Positions 50,521 through 60,253 are shown, counted from the stretch's first letter. The stretch: DNA of 64,000 bases from RGIG9060 sp045645985 (GCA_045645985.1 JAZRJV010000003.1:46734-110733), one strand, 5' to 3'. Numbers and translations: made by a program. Notes: a model not told the origin generated them from the sequence alone.

Positions 50521-52881
50521 ATGTATATTAAAGACATTGAATTTCAGGGAATTGCACCTGAATGGGAAGGTTTTAAAACTGGACGATGGAGTAGTGGTCC
50601 TGTAAATGTAAGGGATTTTATCATACAAAACTATACGCCGTATGATGGCGACGAAAGCTTTTTGTGTGGAGCTACTCAAGCCACAAAAGATTTGTGGGCT
50701 CAAGTTATGGATTTAGCAAAACAAGAGCGTGATGCTGGTGGCGTTTTAGATATGGATACAAAAATCGTATCTTCAATTACATCTCACGGTCCTGGATATT
50801 TAGATAAATCAAAAGAAAAAATCGTAGGTCTTCAAACAGATAAACCTTTTAAACGCGCTTTGATGCCTTTTGGTGGAATCAAGATGGCAGAAAAAGCTTG
50901 TGAACAAAATGGTTACAAAGTAGATCCATCTGTTTCTGAAATTTTTACAAAATATCGAAAAACTCATAACCAAGGTGTTTTTGATGTTTATACTCCAGAA
51001 ATGCGTATGGCTCGTCATGCTGGAATCATCACAGGTTTGCCAGATGCTTACGGACGCGGACGAATCATCGGAGATTATCGTAGAGTTGCTCTTTACGGAA
51101 TCAACAGATTGAAAATTGAACGCCAATATCAAATTGACACTTGTCTCAAAGAAATGAATTATAGAAACATCCGTTTGCGCGAAGAACTCGCAGAACAAAT
51201 GCGTGCTTTAGACGAACTTGCAGAACTTGGTCGCATTTACGGATTTGATATTACTCGTCCTGCTGCAAATGCACAAGAAGCAATTCAATGGATGTACATC
51301 GGATATCTTGCTGCTGTAAAAGAACAAAATGGTGCAGCAATGTCTTTAGGACGAACATCAACTTTTATCGATATTTATATTCAGCGTGATATTGAAAGAG
51401 GAATTTTAACAGAAGAACAAGCACAAGAATTAATCGACCATTTTATCATGAAACTTCGTCTTGTTCGTTTTGCTAGAACTCCAGAATACAATTCATTGTT
51501 CTCAGGCGATCCTCAATGGGTAACTGAATCTATCGCAGGTGTAACTGTAGATGGTGTTCACATGGTAACAAAAACTTCTTTCCGTTACTTGAACACTTTG
51601 GATAATTTAGGAACTTCTCCAGAACCAAACTTAACAGTTTTATGGTCAGAAAAATTGCCAGAAAACTTCAAAAAATATTGTGCAAAAATGTCTATCAAAT
51701 CTTCTTCAATCCAATATGAAAATGATGATTTGATGCGCGTTATTCACGGTGACGATTACGCTATCGCTTGTTGTGTTTCTTCAATGGTTGTTGGAAAAGA
51801 AATGCAATTCTTTGGTGCTCGTGCTAACCTTGCAAAATGTTTGCTTTACGCAATCAACGGTGGTGTGGACGAAAAATCAAAAGAACAAGTTGGACCAAAA
51901 TATCGTGCTGTAGAAGGCGATTATCTTGATTATGATGATGTTATTGAAAAGTTTGAAGCAATGATGGATTGGCTTGCTGAACTTTATGTAAACACATTGA
52001 ATGTTATTCACTATATGCACGATAAATATTGCTACGAAAAATTGCAAATGGCTTTGCATGATAGAGATGTAAAACGCTACTTTGCAACAGGTATCGCTGG
52101 ACTTTCTATCGTAGCAGACTCACTTTCTGCAATTAAATATGCAAAAGTAAAATGTATCCGCGACGAAAACGGTGTTGTAGTTGATTACCAAATTGAAGGT
52201 GACTTCCCAAAATACGGAAACAACGACGATAGAGTAGACGATATTGCTGTAATGGTTTTACGCCACTTTATGAGCAAGATTGAATCAAATCATACTTACC
52301 GCGACGGTGTGCCAACAACTTCAATTTTGACAATTACATCAAATGTTGTTTACGGTAAAAAAACAGGAAATACTCCAGACGGAAGAAAATTAGGTGAACC
52401 TATGGCTCCAGGAGCAAACCCAATGCACGGTCGTGATACAAATGGTGCAGTTGCATCTTTGGCTTCTGTTGCAAAACTTCCGTTTAAATTTGCACAAGAT
52501 GGAATTTCAAATACTTTCTCAATTATTCCAGATGCACTTGGAAAAGATAGCAGTATTGATTTAGCATCTATGAAAAATTACGGAAATTGTATGTCTTGCG
52601 ATACAGCAACAATTATGGCAGCTCCAACTGTTGCAGAAACACTTGCAAATCCTGTTCAAATTGATAACCTTGTAACATTGCTTGACGGATATACAAGCAA
52701 AGGTGGACATCACTTAAATGTAAATGTTTTCACAAAAGAAACATTGCTTGATGCACAAGCTCACCCAGAAAAATATCCTCAGTTGACAATCCGTGTTTCA
52801 GGTTATGCTGTAAACTTTATTAAGCTTACAAAAGAACAACAGGATGATGTTATTTCAAGAACATTCCACAATAAAATGTAA
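50521..52881 (+). CDS. pflB: Formate acetyltransferase (pyruvate formate-lyase)
   Basis: The 786-residue glycyl-radical enzyme converts pyruvate and CoA to acetyl-CoA and formate in mixed-acid fermentation. The paired active-site cysteines are in DDYAIACCVSSM. The radical loop is RVSGYAVNF near the C-terminus. KTSFRYLNTLDNLGTSPEPNLT and PTTSILTITSNVVYGKKTGNTPDGR (shown in outline) are further family landmarks. The length is slightly above E. coli PflB (760). It needs the activase encoded at 56024. The presence of an oxygen-sensitive radical enzyme supports an anaerobic lifestyle. A terminator follows. Confidence 0.97.
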   Translation: MYIKDIEFQGIAPEWEGFKTGRWSSGPVNVRDFIIQNYTPYDGDESFLCGATQATKDLWAQVMDLAKQERDAGGVLDMDTKIVSSITSHGPGYLDKSKEKIVGLQTDKPFKRALMPFGGIKMAEKACEQNGYKVDPSVSEIFTKYRKTHNQGVFDVYTPEMRMARHAGIITGLPDAYGRGRIIGDYRRVALYGINRLKIERQYQIDTCLKEMNYRNIRLREELAEQMRALDELAELGRIYGFDITRPAANAQEAIQWMYIGYLAAVKEQNGAAMSLGRTSTFIDIYIQRDIERGILTEEQAQELIDHFIMKLRLVRFARTPEYNSLFSGDPQWVTESIAGVTVDGVHMVTKTSFRYLNTLDNLGTSPEPNLTVLWSEKLPENFKKYCAKMSIKSSSIQYENDDLMRVIHGDDYAIACCVSSMVVGKEMQFFGARANLAKCLLYAINGGVDEKSKEQVGPKYRAVEGDYLDYDDVIEKFEAMMDWLAELYVNTLNVIHYMHDKYCYEKLQMALHDRDVKRYFATGIAGLSIVADSLSAIKYAKVKCIRDENGVVVDYQIEGDFPKYGNNDDRVDDIAVMVLRHFMSKIESNHTYRDGVPTTSILTITSNVVYGKKTGNTPDGRKLGEPMAPGANPMHGRDTNGAVASLASVAKLPFKFAQDGISNTFSIIPDALGKDSSIDLASMKNYGNCMSCDTATIMAAPTVAETLANPVQIDNLVTLLDGYTSKGGHHLNVNVFTKETLLDAQAHPEKYPQLTIRVSGYAVNFIKLTKEQQDDVISRTFHNKM

Positions 52882-52940
52882 GTGATAAAATCAGGGCGAA
52901 ATTTTTCGCCTTGAAATAGACTTTAGTTTTATAGACAAAA

Positions 52941-52980
52941 AAAGCAACTTTCGATGATTAACATTGAAAGTTGCTTTTTT
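52941..52980. terminator. Bidirectional terminator between pflB and the sensor-EAL gene
   Basis: AAAGCAACTTTC (52941-52952) pairs perfectly with GAAAGTTGCTTT (52966-52977), a 12-bp stem with A/T runs on both sides. An additional smaller hairpin (GGCGAA/TTCGCC) lies just after the pflB stop. Confidence 0.85.
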
Positions 52981-52997
52981 TTAGCATATTTAATTTT

Positions 52998-55934
52998 TTA
53001 GATATCGTCCCAAACAGTAAGTTCTTCAAGAACTTCATCATTAAGATTTAATTCTGCTTTAGAAAATCCTTCTGGAGGTCTATCTTCAATTAAGGCTTTC
53101 TCAAAATCGGCCAATGGAAGTGGTTTGGAAAAGTAAAATCCTTGTGCGTAGAAACATCCCGCTTCGTGCAAAAGTTTTACATGGCGAGAAGTTTCGATTC
53201 CTTCACAAATAACAGTAAGACCAAGTTTTTGTGCAAGTTGAATTAAAGAAATCAAAATTTCATATTCTCGGGCAGAACTATAATTTGCAGTTAAGAAAGA
53301 TTTATCCATTTTGATAACATCAATATTCATTTGTTCAAGCAAGGTGAGTGCAGAATATCCAGAACCAAAATCGTCGATAGAAATAATAAATCCCATTTCT
53401 TTGAATTTCTTAAAATGTCGTAAAACAATATCCAGCCTTTCCATTGCGATACTTTCTGTAATTTCAATTTCAAGTAAGTGATGTGGAATATTGTACATAT
53501 CTGCAATTACTTGAATTTTTTCAGGGAAAAAGTCGTCTTTTGCGTGTAATCTTGAAAAATTGCATGAAATAGGAACAACTTTTATGCCTTGGTCCATCCA
53601 GCGACGAAGATTTTGGCAAGTTCGTTCAAAAACATAATAGTCTAATTCCGTAATAAATCCACAGCGCTCAAAATAAGGCAAGAAGAATATTGGCGGAATT
53701 ATGCCTTTTTCTGGATGAATCCAACGCACCAAAGCTTCTGCTCCACAAATTTTGTTTGTGTTAATATCATATTTTGGTTGATAATATGGTTGAAATTCTT
53801 GATTTTTGAAAGCCTGAATCATATTTTTGTCAACAAGTTTTAATTCTTCAATTTCTTTTGACATATCTTGTGTAAAGAAAATAATTTGTGATTCAAAAGG
53901 GTCTGGTATGGTATTTACAGCGTGGTTGGCTTTTTCTAACAAAGCAGAGAAGGTTTCTGGTTTGTTTTTGTCAGAAATAACAGCACCTGCTTTTATAACA
54001 AATCTAAAACTACAAACTTTTTCTGCTTCAATCTGGAAATCTTGAACAAATTTATCAAAGAGAATTTCTATTTCTTTTTCATTAGTGTATTTTTTTAGAA
54101 TTACAAAATAATCCGCCCATAAAGTTCCGTAAAATTCTTCTTGTTGTACAAATATTTCTTTTAGTTTTTTAGCAAATATTTTTAAAACTTCGTTTCCTTT
54201 GTTACGACCATAAATATCGTTTACAAATCTAAAACGAGCAATGTTCATATTTATTAAAATATATTTTTCTTTAGAATTTCCTAATTTTTTATTTACTTCA
54301 TGTTCAAGTTTTGTTCCATTCCAAATTCCAGAATTGTTATCAAAGTACAATGCTTTTTGTGTTTTTTTATGTTCTAAGAATGTGTAAATTATAATTCCCA
54401 TGACAATAATCACAAAAAGTAAAATAACTAAAACAAATTCAAGTGTATATTTTTTTATGAAAAGCGAAAAATTTAGTGGAGGTGATATTCTACTTGCTTC
54501 ATCAAAATATCCAGAAATTTCTGAAGGTAAAATTGATAAAAGAGATTTTTCTATTATTGTATATAGTTCAATTGGAGCTGTGTTTGCTAATCCTACATAC
54601 AAAGTTGTTTTTCTATCACCTTGAAATGCAACTTGTAACTTATTGTAATTATCTGTCTGGAATAAATATTTTCGTACTGTTGAGTTTAGATAAATATTTT
54701 TTGCATCCCCTTTTTTTACTGCATCAAGACATTCTTTATTTGTTTCTTTTAACAAAATATTAGTTAATGATTTTACTTGTTCTAGATTTTCAGGGTCGAT
54801 TGAGCCATATGTAAATGTTGAAATATCTTCTTTTACCCTAGGATTTGTAATTATTTCCATAGGAATTGAATAATATGGTTTTGTAACATGGATTCCGTAA
54901 AGTTCTGCAGCTTGTATTGAATTGTCAAAGGCTGTGTCGATTAGAGCTTTTCCTTCTTGCAAGGCTTGTACTGCTTCTTCTTTTGTAAGAACTGGAATAA
55001 AGTTGAATTTTAAGCCCGTAAGTTTTGTAATTTTATCAAAAACTTTTCTTACGGCTCCTGCAAATTCACCTTTTTTATTTGTATATTCGATAGGAATCCA
55101 ATCTGATTTATAAACTGCATTCACAACTGGATTATTATTGATAAAATTCTGTTCTTGTCGAGTTAAAACAATTTGTTTTTGAGTTTCGCCTAAAAAATAA
55201 TAACTGTGCAAAAGGCTATTATAATCTGGATGAAATAAAAGCAAGTTTGAAAAGGCGTCTTCTAACTCTTGAATTAAATCTTTATTTTTTATGTTAGTAC
55301 AAATATACAAAGGTGAAGATTCAAAGTGATGCACAATTTTTGTGTTTGGTTCATTTTGATATGTAACATTTGCTCCTGCATCAATTTCTTTGTTTTTTAA
55401 AGCTATAATTACATCTTTATTGGAAGGATAATATTTTTTATTTATTGAAATATTGTTTTTTACGCAATATTCATCTAAATTTTGTTCTATTAGACCACCT
55501 TTTATTAGTCCAATAGATTTTTTATCAAGGGAAATTGGGTCGTTGTAGAAAAATCTGTTATCATCATTTCTAACAAAAATACTAGAATCTGATAATCCTG
55601 TATGATTTTTTGAATAATAAACTTTTTCTTTTAAATAATCTGCATAAGGAAGCATTCCAGAAAAATCAATTTTACCTGTTTGTAAGGAGTTTAAAGTTTC
55701 TGTCCATGTCATTGGAATAAATTCCAAGTCCCAATTTGCTCGAAGTGCAAGTTGATTAAAATATTCGTACATGTAGCCTTTAGGATTTCCGTTTTCATCA
55801 ATAATTTGCATTCCTTCTATTGGAACAAATGCAACTTTTACCTGTCTTTTTGCGGAATCTGCAAAAACCGTTGAGGAAATTAAAACTATAAAACTAAAAA
55901 ATACGAATAAAAATTTTAACCTAAATCTCGCCAT
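52998..55934 (-). CDS. Periplasmic-sensor EAL protein (SBP-SBP-TM-GGDEF-EAL)
   Basis: The 978-residue protein has a signal peptide (FVFFSFIVLISSTVFA). Two substrate-binding-protein-like domains follow (about 30-265 and 275-480; KVAFVPIEGMQIIDENGNPKG and NAVYKSDWIPIEYTNKKGEF mark their starts in outline). A transmembrane helix lies at about 505-527. A GGDEF domain has WADYF in place of GGDEF and so is degenerate. The EAL domain motifs (AEALVRW, EIEITES, SIDDFGSGYSA, CEGIET, AQGFYFSKP) are intact. It probably senses a small molecule, perhaps an amino acid, and degrades c-di-GMP. It lies between pflB and pflA. Confidence 0.92.
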   Translation of the reverse strand: MARFRLKFLFVFFSFIVLISSTVFADSAKRQVKVAFVPIEGMQIIDENGNPKGYMYEYFNQLALRANWDLEFIPMTWTETLNSLQTGKIDFSGMLPYADYLKEKVYYSKNHTGLSDSSIFVRNDDNRFFYNDPISLDKKSIGLIKGGLIEQNLDEYCVKNNISINKKYYPSNKDVIIALKNKEIDAGANVTYQNEPNTKIVHHFESSPLYICTNIKNKDLIQELEDAFSNLLLFHPDYNSLLHSYYFLGETQKQIVLTRQEQNFINNNPVVNAVYKSDWIPIEYTNKKGEFAGAVRKVFDKITKLTGLKFNFIPVLTKEEAVQALQEGKALIDTAFDNSIQAAELYGIHVTKPYYSIPMEIITNPRVKEDISTFTYGSIDPENLEQVKSLTNILLKETNKECLDAVKKGDAKNIYLNSTVRKYLFQTDNYNKLQVAFQGDRKTTLYVGLANTAPIELYTIIEKSLLSILPSEISGYFDEASRISPPLNFSLFIKKYTLEFVLVILLFVIIVMGIIIYTFLEHKKTQKALYFDNNSGIWNGTKLEHEVNKKLGNSKEKYILINMNIARFRFVNDIYGRNKGNEVLKIFAKKLKEIFVQQEEFYGTLWADYFVILKKYTNEKEIEILFDKFVQDFQIEAEKVCSFRFVIKAGAVISDKNKPETFSALLEKANHAVNTIPDPFESQIIFFTQDMSKEIEELKLVDKNMIQAFKNQEFQPYYQPKYDINTNKICGAEALVRWIHPEKGIIPPIFFLPYFERCGFITELDYYVFERTCQNLRRWMDQGIKVVPISCNFSRLHAKDDFFPEKIQVIADMYNIPHHLLEIEITESIAMERLDIVLRHFKKFKEMGFIISIDDFGSGYSALTLLEQMNIDVIKMDKSFLTANYSSAREYEILISLIQLAQKLGLTVICEGIETSRHVKLLHEAGCFYAQGFYFSKPLPLADFEKALIEDRPPEGFSKAELNLNDEVLEELTVWDDI

Positions 55935-55942
55935 AATACTAT

Positions 55943-55971
55943 ATTTTATGGTATGATTACTAATCTGTAAA
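55943..55971 (-). promoter_or_regulatory. Promoter of the sensor-EAL gene, leaderless geometry
   Basis: On the minus strand TTTACA (55971-55966), 17-nt spacer and TAAAAT (55948-55943) are followed after 8 nt by the ATG (55934). No ribosome site is visible. The mRNA would start at or within 1-2 nt of the start codon. Confidence 0.6.
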
Positions 55972-56023
55972 GAAAAAAATGTGTAATTTTAGAGATTTTT
56001 ATGTTGTGGAGAACTTTTAATTT

Positions 56024-56836
56024 ATGGATAATATATGTATGAAAAAAGCAAATATTCACTCTATCGAAACTTTTGGTTCAGTTGATGGCCCTGGCGTGCG
56101 GCTTGTTGTTTTTTTGCAAGGTTGCATTTTGCGTTGTAAATATTGTCATAATCCGGACACATGGAAAATTCCTTCGTCTTCAAGTGAAGAAAATTTTTCT
56201 AATCAAAAAACAGTTGATGAAATTTTGAAAGTTTATAAAAAAAATATGGAATTTTACAAAAAGGGCGGAATTACAGTTACAGGCGGAGAACCTCTTTTAC
56301 AAATTGATTTTTTAATTGAACTTTTTTCTGAAGCAAAAAAATTTCAAGTTCCCAATGGTTTCGTTTCTGCAAAAAATGGAGGCATTCACACAACTTTAGA
56401 TACTTCTGGAATTGTGTTTGATAATTCTGAAAAATTTGATTCTTTGTGCCAAGTTACAGATTTGATTTTGCTTGATATAAAACACATTGACGATACAAAA
56501 CACACAGAACTTACGGGACATTCAAATAAAAATGTTTTGTCCTTTGCAAAATATCTTTCTCAAAAGAAAATTCCAGTTGTGATTCGTCATGTTTTAGTTC
56601 CTACAATAAATGATGATGTTGAATCTTTAGAAAAACTTGCTGATTTTATTTGTACTTTAGAAAATGTGCATAAAATTGAAATTCTTGCTTATCACGATAT
56701 GGCAAAATCAAAATACGAATCTTTAAAAATAAAATATCCTTTTAGTGACATAAGAGTTGCCACAAAAGAGGATGTAAAACGCGCTGAACAAATTATCAGC
56801 AATCGGATAAAGTCAAATTTACAAAATTCAAAGTGA
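56024..56836 (+). CDS. pflA: Pyruvate formate-lyase activating enzyme
   Basis: The 270-residue radical-SAM enzyme installs the glycyl radical in PflB. The CxxxCxxC cluster motif is in CILRCKYCHNPDTW, preceded by SVDGPGVRLVVFLQGC. TVTGGEPLLQ and DTSGI are the SAM-binding motifs. The start is either ATG 56024 (GGAG 12 nt upstream) or 56039. It is separated from pflB by the sensor-EAL gene on the opposite strand. Confidence 0.94.
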   Translation: MDNICMKKANIHSIETFGSVDGPGVRLVVFLQGCILRCKYCHNPDTWKIPSSSSEENFSNQKTVDEILKVYKKNMEFYKKGGITVTGGEPLLQIDFLIELFSEAKKFQVPNGFVSAKNGGIHTTLDTSGIVFDNSEKFDSLCQVTDLILLDIKHIDDTKHTELTGHSNKNVLSFAKYLSQKKIPVVIRHVLVPTINDDVESLEKLADFICTLENVHKIEILAYHDMAKSKYESLKIKYPFSDIRVATKEDVKRAEQIISNRIKSNLQNSK

Positions 56837-56840
56837 TAAA

Positions 56841-57551
56841 TTACAAAGCACTTTCTACGATTTTTTGAACTTGTGCAGGAATTTCTCTTAACTCATCTTT
56901 GCTTAAACCTTCAGTTTTTACAGGTGGATGAATTGTAAGTTTGATGTTTGCAGGTTTAATTTTGTTGTGTTCTTCGTAGATTTTCCAAGTTCCATCGATT
57001 GTTACTGGAACGACATCAGCACCAGATTGGAATGCAAGTTTGAAACTTCCTGGTTTAAATTCTTTTACAGGACCACCTTTGCTACGAGTTCCTTCTGGAA
57101 AGATAACCATAGAATATCCATTTTTTACATTTTCAATACCTTGATGCATTGCTTCGATAGATTGTCGTGGATTTTTTCGAGCCAAGAAAACGCATTTCAT
57201 CAATTTCATCCAATCTGAAATCATTGGAATTTTTAGAATTTCAATCTTTGAAATAAATGCTTTTTGATAAGGAATGTAACCTAGCAAAAGTGGAATATCA
57301 AAAATTCCTTGGTGGTTCCCGATGTAAACAACGCTTTTATCAGCTGGCACATTTTCAATTCCTGTAACTTCAATAGTACTTCCTGTTGCATCTACACAAT
57401 ATTTTGCCCAATCAATTACCAAAGGTGCAATCTTTTCTTTTACTTCTTGTTCTTTGCCTTCTTTTTCAAGTTTTTTTACTTGTTTTAATAGTTTTTGTTT
57501 TTTTAACATATAAACAATAACTTTAAATATAACTCTAATTGTTCTAAACAT
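56841..57551 (-). CDS. plsC: 1-acyl-sn-glycerol-3-phosphate acyltransferase
   Basis: The 236-residue membrane-associated acyltransferase makes phosphatidic acid for phospholipid synthesis. The catalytic HX4D motif is in IGNHQGIFDIPLL; the FPEGTRS motif binds glycerol phosphate. The N-terminal ~50 residues have a hydrophobic start and a Lys/Glu-rich helix. It is convergent with pflA (4-nt gap). Confidence 0.92.
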   Translation of the reverse strand: MFRTIRVIFKVIVYMLKKQKLLKQVKKLEKEGKEQEVKEKIAPLVIDWAKYCVDATGSTIEVTGIENVPADKSVVYIGNHQGIFDIPLLLGYIPYQKAFISKIEILKIPMISDWMKLMKCVFLARKNPRQSIEAMHQGIENVKNGYSMVIFPEGTRSKGGPVKEFKPGSFKLAFQSGADVVPVTIDGTWKIYEEHNKIKPANIKLTIHPPVKTEGLSKDELREIPAQVQKIVESAL

Positions 57552-57643
57552 ATTTCTACCTCGTAAATCTTCTTTTAGTAAGATACTAAGAGTATAGCAA
57601 AATTCCCAAAAATTTCAAGTTTACAAAATTTCAAATAGAAAAG

Positions 57644-57970
57644 GGAAGAAAAACATTTTATTATTATAGAAGAAAAGATGATATGAAAGTGAATTTTTGC
57701 AACTATCTTGCGTCAAGCAGATTTTTTTTACCCAAATAAAACAAGGTTGGAAAAATGATTTTATTATTATAAAAAAAAGAAGGGCAGTAGGAAAGTAACT
57801 TTGAGCGACTACCTTGCGTCAAGCAGAAATTTTTTACCCCAAATAAAACAAGGTTGGAAAAAACATTTTATTTTATAAAAAAACAAAGGGGGAAAATAAT
57901 TTTGTGTTTTTTGCGACTAGCTTGCGTCAAGCAGAAAACACTTATTATTTTCCCCCTATCATATTTTCGT
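57644..57970 (+). repeat. Three tandem copies of a ~107-bp repeat downstream of ilvC
   Basis: Three units begin at about 57644, 57749 and 57856. Each has GGAAAAA..ATTTTATTWTTATA near its start, a variable middle, the conserved core GCRACTANCTTGCGTCAAGC, and ACCCMAATAAAACAAGGTTG at the junctions. The cores start 106-108 nt apart (CTTG at 57707, 57813, 57921). Short frames are absent. The gap 57552-57980 between plsC and ilvC otherwise holds nothing. Confidence 0.85.
57888..57956 (-). terminator. Long hairpin with T-tract after ilvC (third repeat copy)
   Basis: GGGGGAAAATAAT (57888-57900) pairs with ATTATTTTCCCCC (57944-57956). GTGTTTT pairs with AAAACAC, and GCTTG-CGT-CAAGC closes the top, giving 25 bp of stem. 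On the minus strand the stem is followed by TTTGTTTTTTT, so it can terminate or protect the ilvC mRNA. Confidence 0.75.
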
Positions 57971-57980
57971 AATAGAGAAA

Positions 57981-59465
57981 CTATTTTCCAACAATTGCTT
58001 TCATAGCTGTCATGTAACCGCGAAGTTTTTTACCTACGATTTCAACTGGGTGATTTCGGATTTCTTCGTTTACAGCAACTAATTCTGCATTTGAAACGCT
58101 GTTATCTTTTACATTTAAGCCTTTACCGATAACATCTGTATCGATTTTTGCCATAAAGTCTTTAAGAAGTGGACGACAAGCATTGTCGAATAAGTAACAT
58201 CCGTATTCAGCTGTGTCTGAAATAACTTTGTTCATTTCGTAAAGTTTTTTGCGGCTGATAAGGTTAGCAATAAGTGGAGTTTCGTGAAGTGATTCATAGT
58301 AAGCACTTTCATCGATGATTCCTGCATCAGTCATTGTTTCGAATGCAAGTTCAACACCAGCTTTTACCATTGCAACCATCAAGATTCCTTTGTCAAAATA
58401 TTCTTGTTCAGAAATTTCGTCGTTTCCAGCTGGAGTTTGTTCGAATGCTGTTTTACCTGTAGCTTCTCTCCAAGCAAGAAGGTTTTTATCTCCATTATCC
58501 CAGTCAATCATCATTGTTTTTGAGAATTCACCAGAGATAATATCGTCCATGTGTTTTTGGTAAAGTTTAGCCATGATAGCTTTTAATTCTTTTGAAAGTT
58601 CATTTGCTTTAAGTTTTGCAGGATTTGAAAGTCTATCCATCATTCCTGTAATTCCACCCCATTTAAGAGCTTCTGTAATTGTTTCCCATCCGTATTGGAT
58701 GAATTTTGAAGCGTAACCAGGTGCAATTCCTTTTTCTACCATTTTATCGAAACACAAAAGTGAACCAGTTTGGAGCATACCACAAAGAATTGTTTGTTCT
58801 CCCATAAGGTCTGATTTAACTTCTGCAACAAAACTTGATTCAAGAACACCAGCGCGGCTTCCACCACAACCAACAGCCAAAGCTTTTGCGATTGCCCAAC
58901 CTTTTCCTTCTGGGTCGTTTACTGGGTGAACAGCGATAAGAGCAGGAACACCAAATCCGCGAACATATTCTGTTCTAACTTCTGAACCTGGACCTTTTGG
59001 AGCCATCATTACAACTGTGATATCAGGACGAATTTGCATTCCTTCTTCAATCATATTGAATCCGTGGCTATACCAAAGTGCAGCACCTTTTTTCATTAAA
59101 GGTTGTACATTTTCAAGTACATTTGAGTGTTGTTTATCTGGAGTAAGGTTTCCAACTAAGTCAGCAGTTGGAATCATTTCTTCGTATGTTCCAACTTTGA
59201 AACCGTTTTCTGTAGCATTTTTCCAAGATTGGCGTTTTTCTTTGATTGCGCTTTCTCTTAAAGCGTAACTTACATCAAGTCCAGAATCTCTTAAGTTCAT
59301 ACCTTGGTGAAGACCTTGTGCTCCACAACCTACGATAACGATTTTTTTACCTTGTAAAGCTTTTGTTCCATCAGCAAATTCTTCTTTTGCCATAAAGCGA
59401 CAATGACCAAGTTGCAAGCGAGCTTCTCTCCAAGGAATTGAGTTAAAGTAATTTTTCTTTTCCAT
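57981..59465 (-). CDS. ilvC: Ketol-acid reductoisomerase, class II
   Basis: The 494-residue NADPH enzyme converts acetolactate and acetohydroxybutyrate in valine, leucine and isoleucine synthesis. The length marks the long class II form (E. coli type). The Rossmann motif is VGCGAQGLHQGMNLRDSG. MMAPKGPGSEVR and EVKSDLMGEQTILCGML carry the metal and substrate residues. Two C-terminal helical domains follow. A TTGGAG site lies before the ATG. It is monocistronic here, ending at the large hairpin. Confidence 0.96.
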   Translation of the reverse strand: MEKKNYFNSIPWREARLQLGHCRFMAKEEFADGTKALQGKKIVIVGCGAQGLHQGMNLRDSGLDVSYALRESAIKEKRQSWKNATENGFKVGTYEEMIPTADLVGNLTPDKQHSNVLENVQPLMKKGAALWYSHGFNMIEEGMQIRPDITVVMMAPKGPGSEVRTEYVRGFGVPALIAVHPVNDPEGKGWAIAKALAVGCGGSRAGVLESSFVAEVKSDLMGEQTILCGMLQTGSLLCFDKMVEKGIAPGYASKFIQYGWETITEALKWGGITGMMDRLSNPAKLKANELSKELKAIMAKLYQKHMDDIISGEFSKTMMIDWDNGDKNLLAWREATGKTAFEQTPAGNDEISEQEYFDKGILMVAMVKAGVELAFETMTDAGIIDESAYYESLHETPLIANLISRKKLYEMNKVISDTAEYGCYLFDNACRPLLKDFMAKIDTDVIGKGLNVKDNSVSNAELVAVNEEIRNHPVEIVGKKLRGYMTAMKAIVGK

Positions 59466-59515
59466 TTCTATACTCCAATATATGTTAAAAAGTTTAAATT
59501 AAAAATCTTTATTTT

Positions 59516-59544
59516 ATAATAGCGTAAATCTGTTATTGCGTAAA
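59516..59544 (-). promoter_or_regulatory. Promoter of ilvC
   Basis: On the minus strand TTTACG (59544-59539), 17-nt spacer and TATTAT (59521-59516) lie 50 nt before the ATG. The spacer contains a second TTTACGC, so TTTACGC is directly repeated (start-to-start 16 nt), which could be a regulator site. Confidence 0.5.
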
Positions 59545-59683
59545 GTAACAAAACGAAAATATAACGAAAATATATAGAAGAAATTAAATTTTTTGCAAAA
59601 AACTTTTGAATAGACTATATTTTGTTAAGAGAGATTACAAGTTTTCACTTTTGATAACGAGTTTCTTTCTAAGGAGAGTTTTT

Positions 59684-60226
59684 ATGAAGAAATTATTTTT
59701 TTCAGTTTTTATAATGATGGTTTTATCTGTATCAATTTTTGCAGATAAATTTATTCAAATTTCCCAGTTGCCAAACACAATTACGGATTTTATGAAAACA
59801 TATTTTCCTGAATCCACTATAATTTTGGCAGAATATGATGATGATAAATACGACATCAAATTTATCACCAATAATGAAGCGGAATATCTTAGTGGCGAAG
59901 CGGAATTTTCCAAAAAAGGTGATTGGGATAAAATCGAATTTTATCTTGGGATTCCAGAAGAACTTTTGCCAACAGAAGTTTTATCAAGTTTACGAAAAAA
60001 CTTTTCTGATTCAGCCATTGTTTCCCTGGAAAGAGATTTTAACGGTTTTGAAATTACACTTTTAGATTCCACCGAACTTGATATTTCTAACGAAGGCAAA
60101 ATTCTCGAAATGGATGTAAATCATCACCATAAAAAATTTGATAAAGATAAATTTGATAGAGCAAAGAAATTCAAAGATTCTAAACTTGATGAATCTTCAA
60201 ATGCTGATTCTACTGATGCACAATAA
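59684..60226 (+). CDS. PepSY-like periplasmic protein
   Basis: The start is ATG 59684, 9 nt after AAGGAGAG; the frame is open further upstream but without a site. The 180-residue protein has a signal peptide (LFFSVFIMMVLSVSIFA). Two PepSY-like (PF11396-type) units follow: ISQLPNTITDFMKTYFPESTI...KYDIKF and GIPEELLPTEVLSSLRKNFSDSAIV...GFEITL in outline. The C-terminus is highly charged (His/Lys/Asp). Such proteins are exported; the function is not established. Confidence 0.82.
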   Translation: MKKLFFSVFIMMVLSVSIFADKFIQISQLPNTITDFMKTYFPESTIILAEYDDDKYDIKFITNNEAEYLSGEAEFSKKGDWDKIEFYLGIPEELLPTEVLSSLRKNFSDSAIVSLERDFNGFEITLLDSTELDISNEGKILEMDVNHHHKKFDKDKFDRAKKFKDSKLDESSNADSTDAQ

Positions 60227-60253
60227 ACTTATTTAATTGAAAGATTTATAAAA

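Noticed and set aside
57644..57970. CRISPR array
   Set aside because: The repeats are 107 bp apart with conserved sequence on both sides of the core, only three units, and no cas genes are near.
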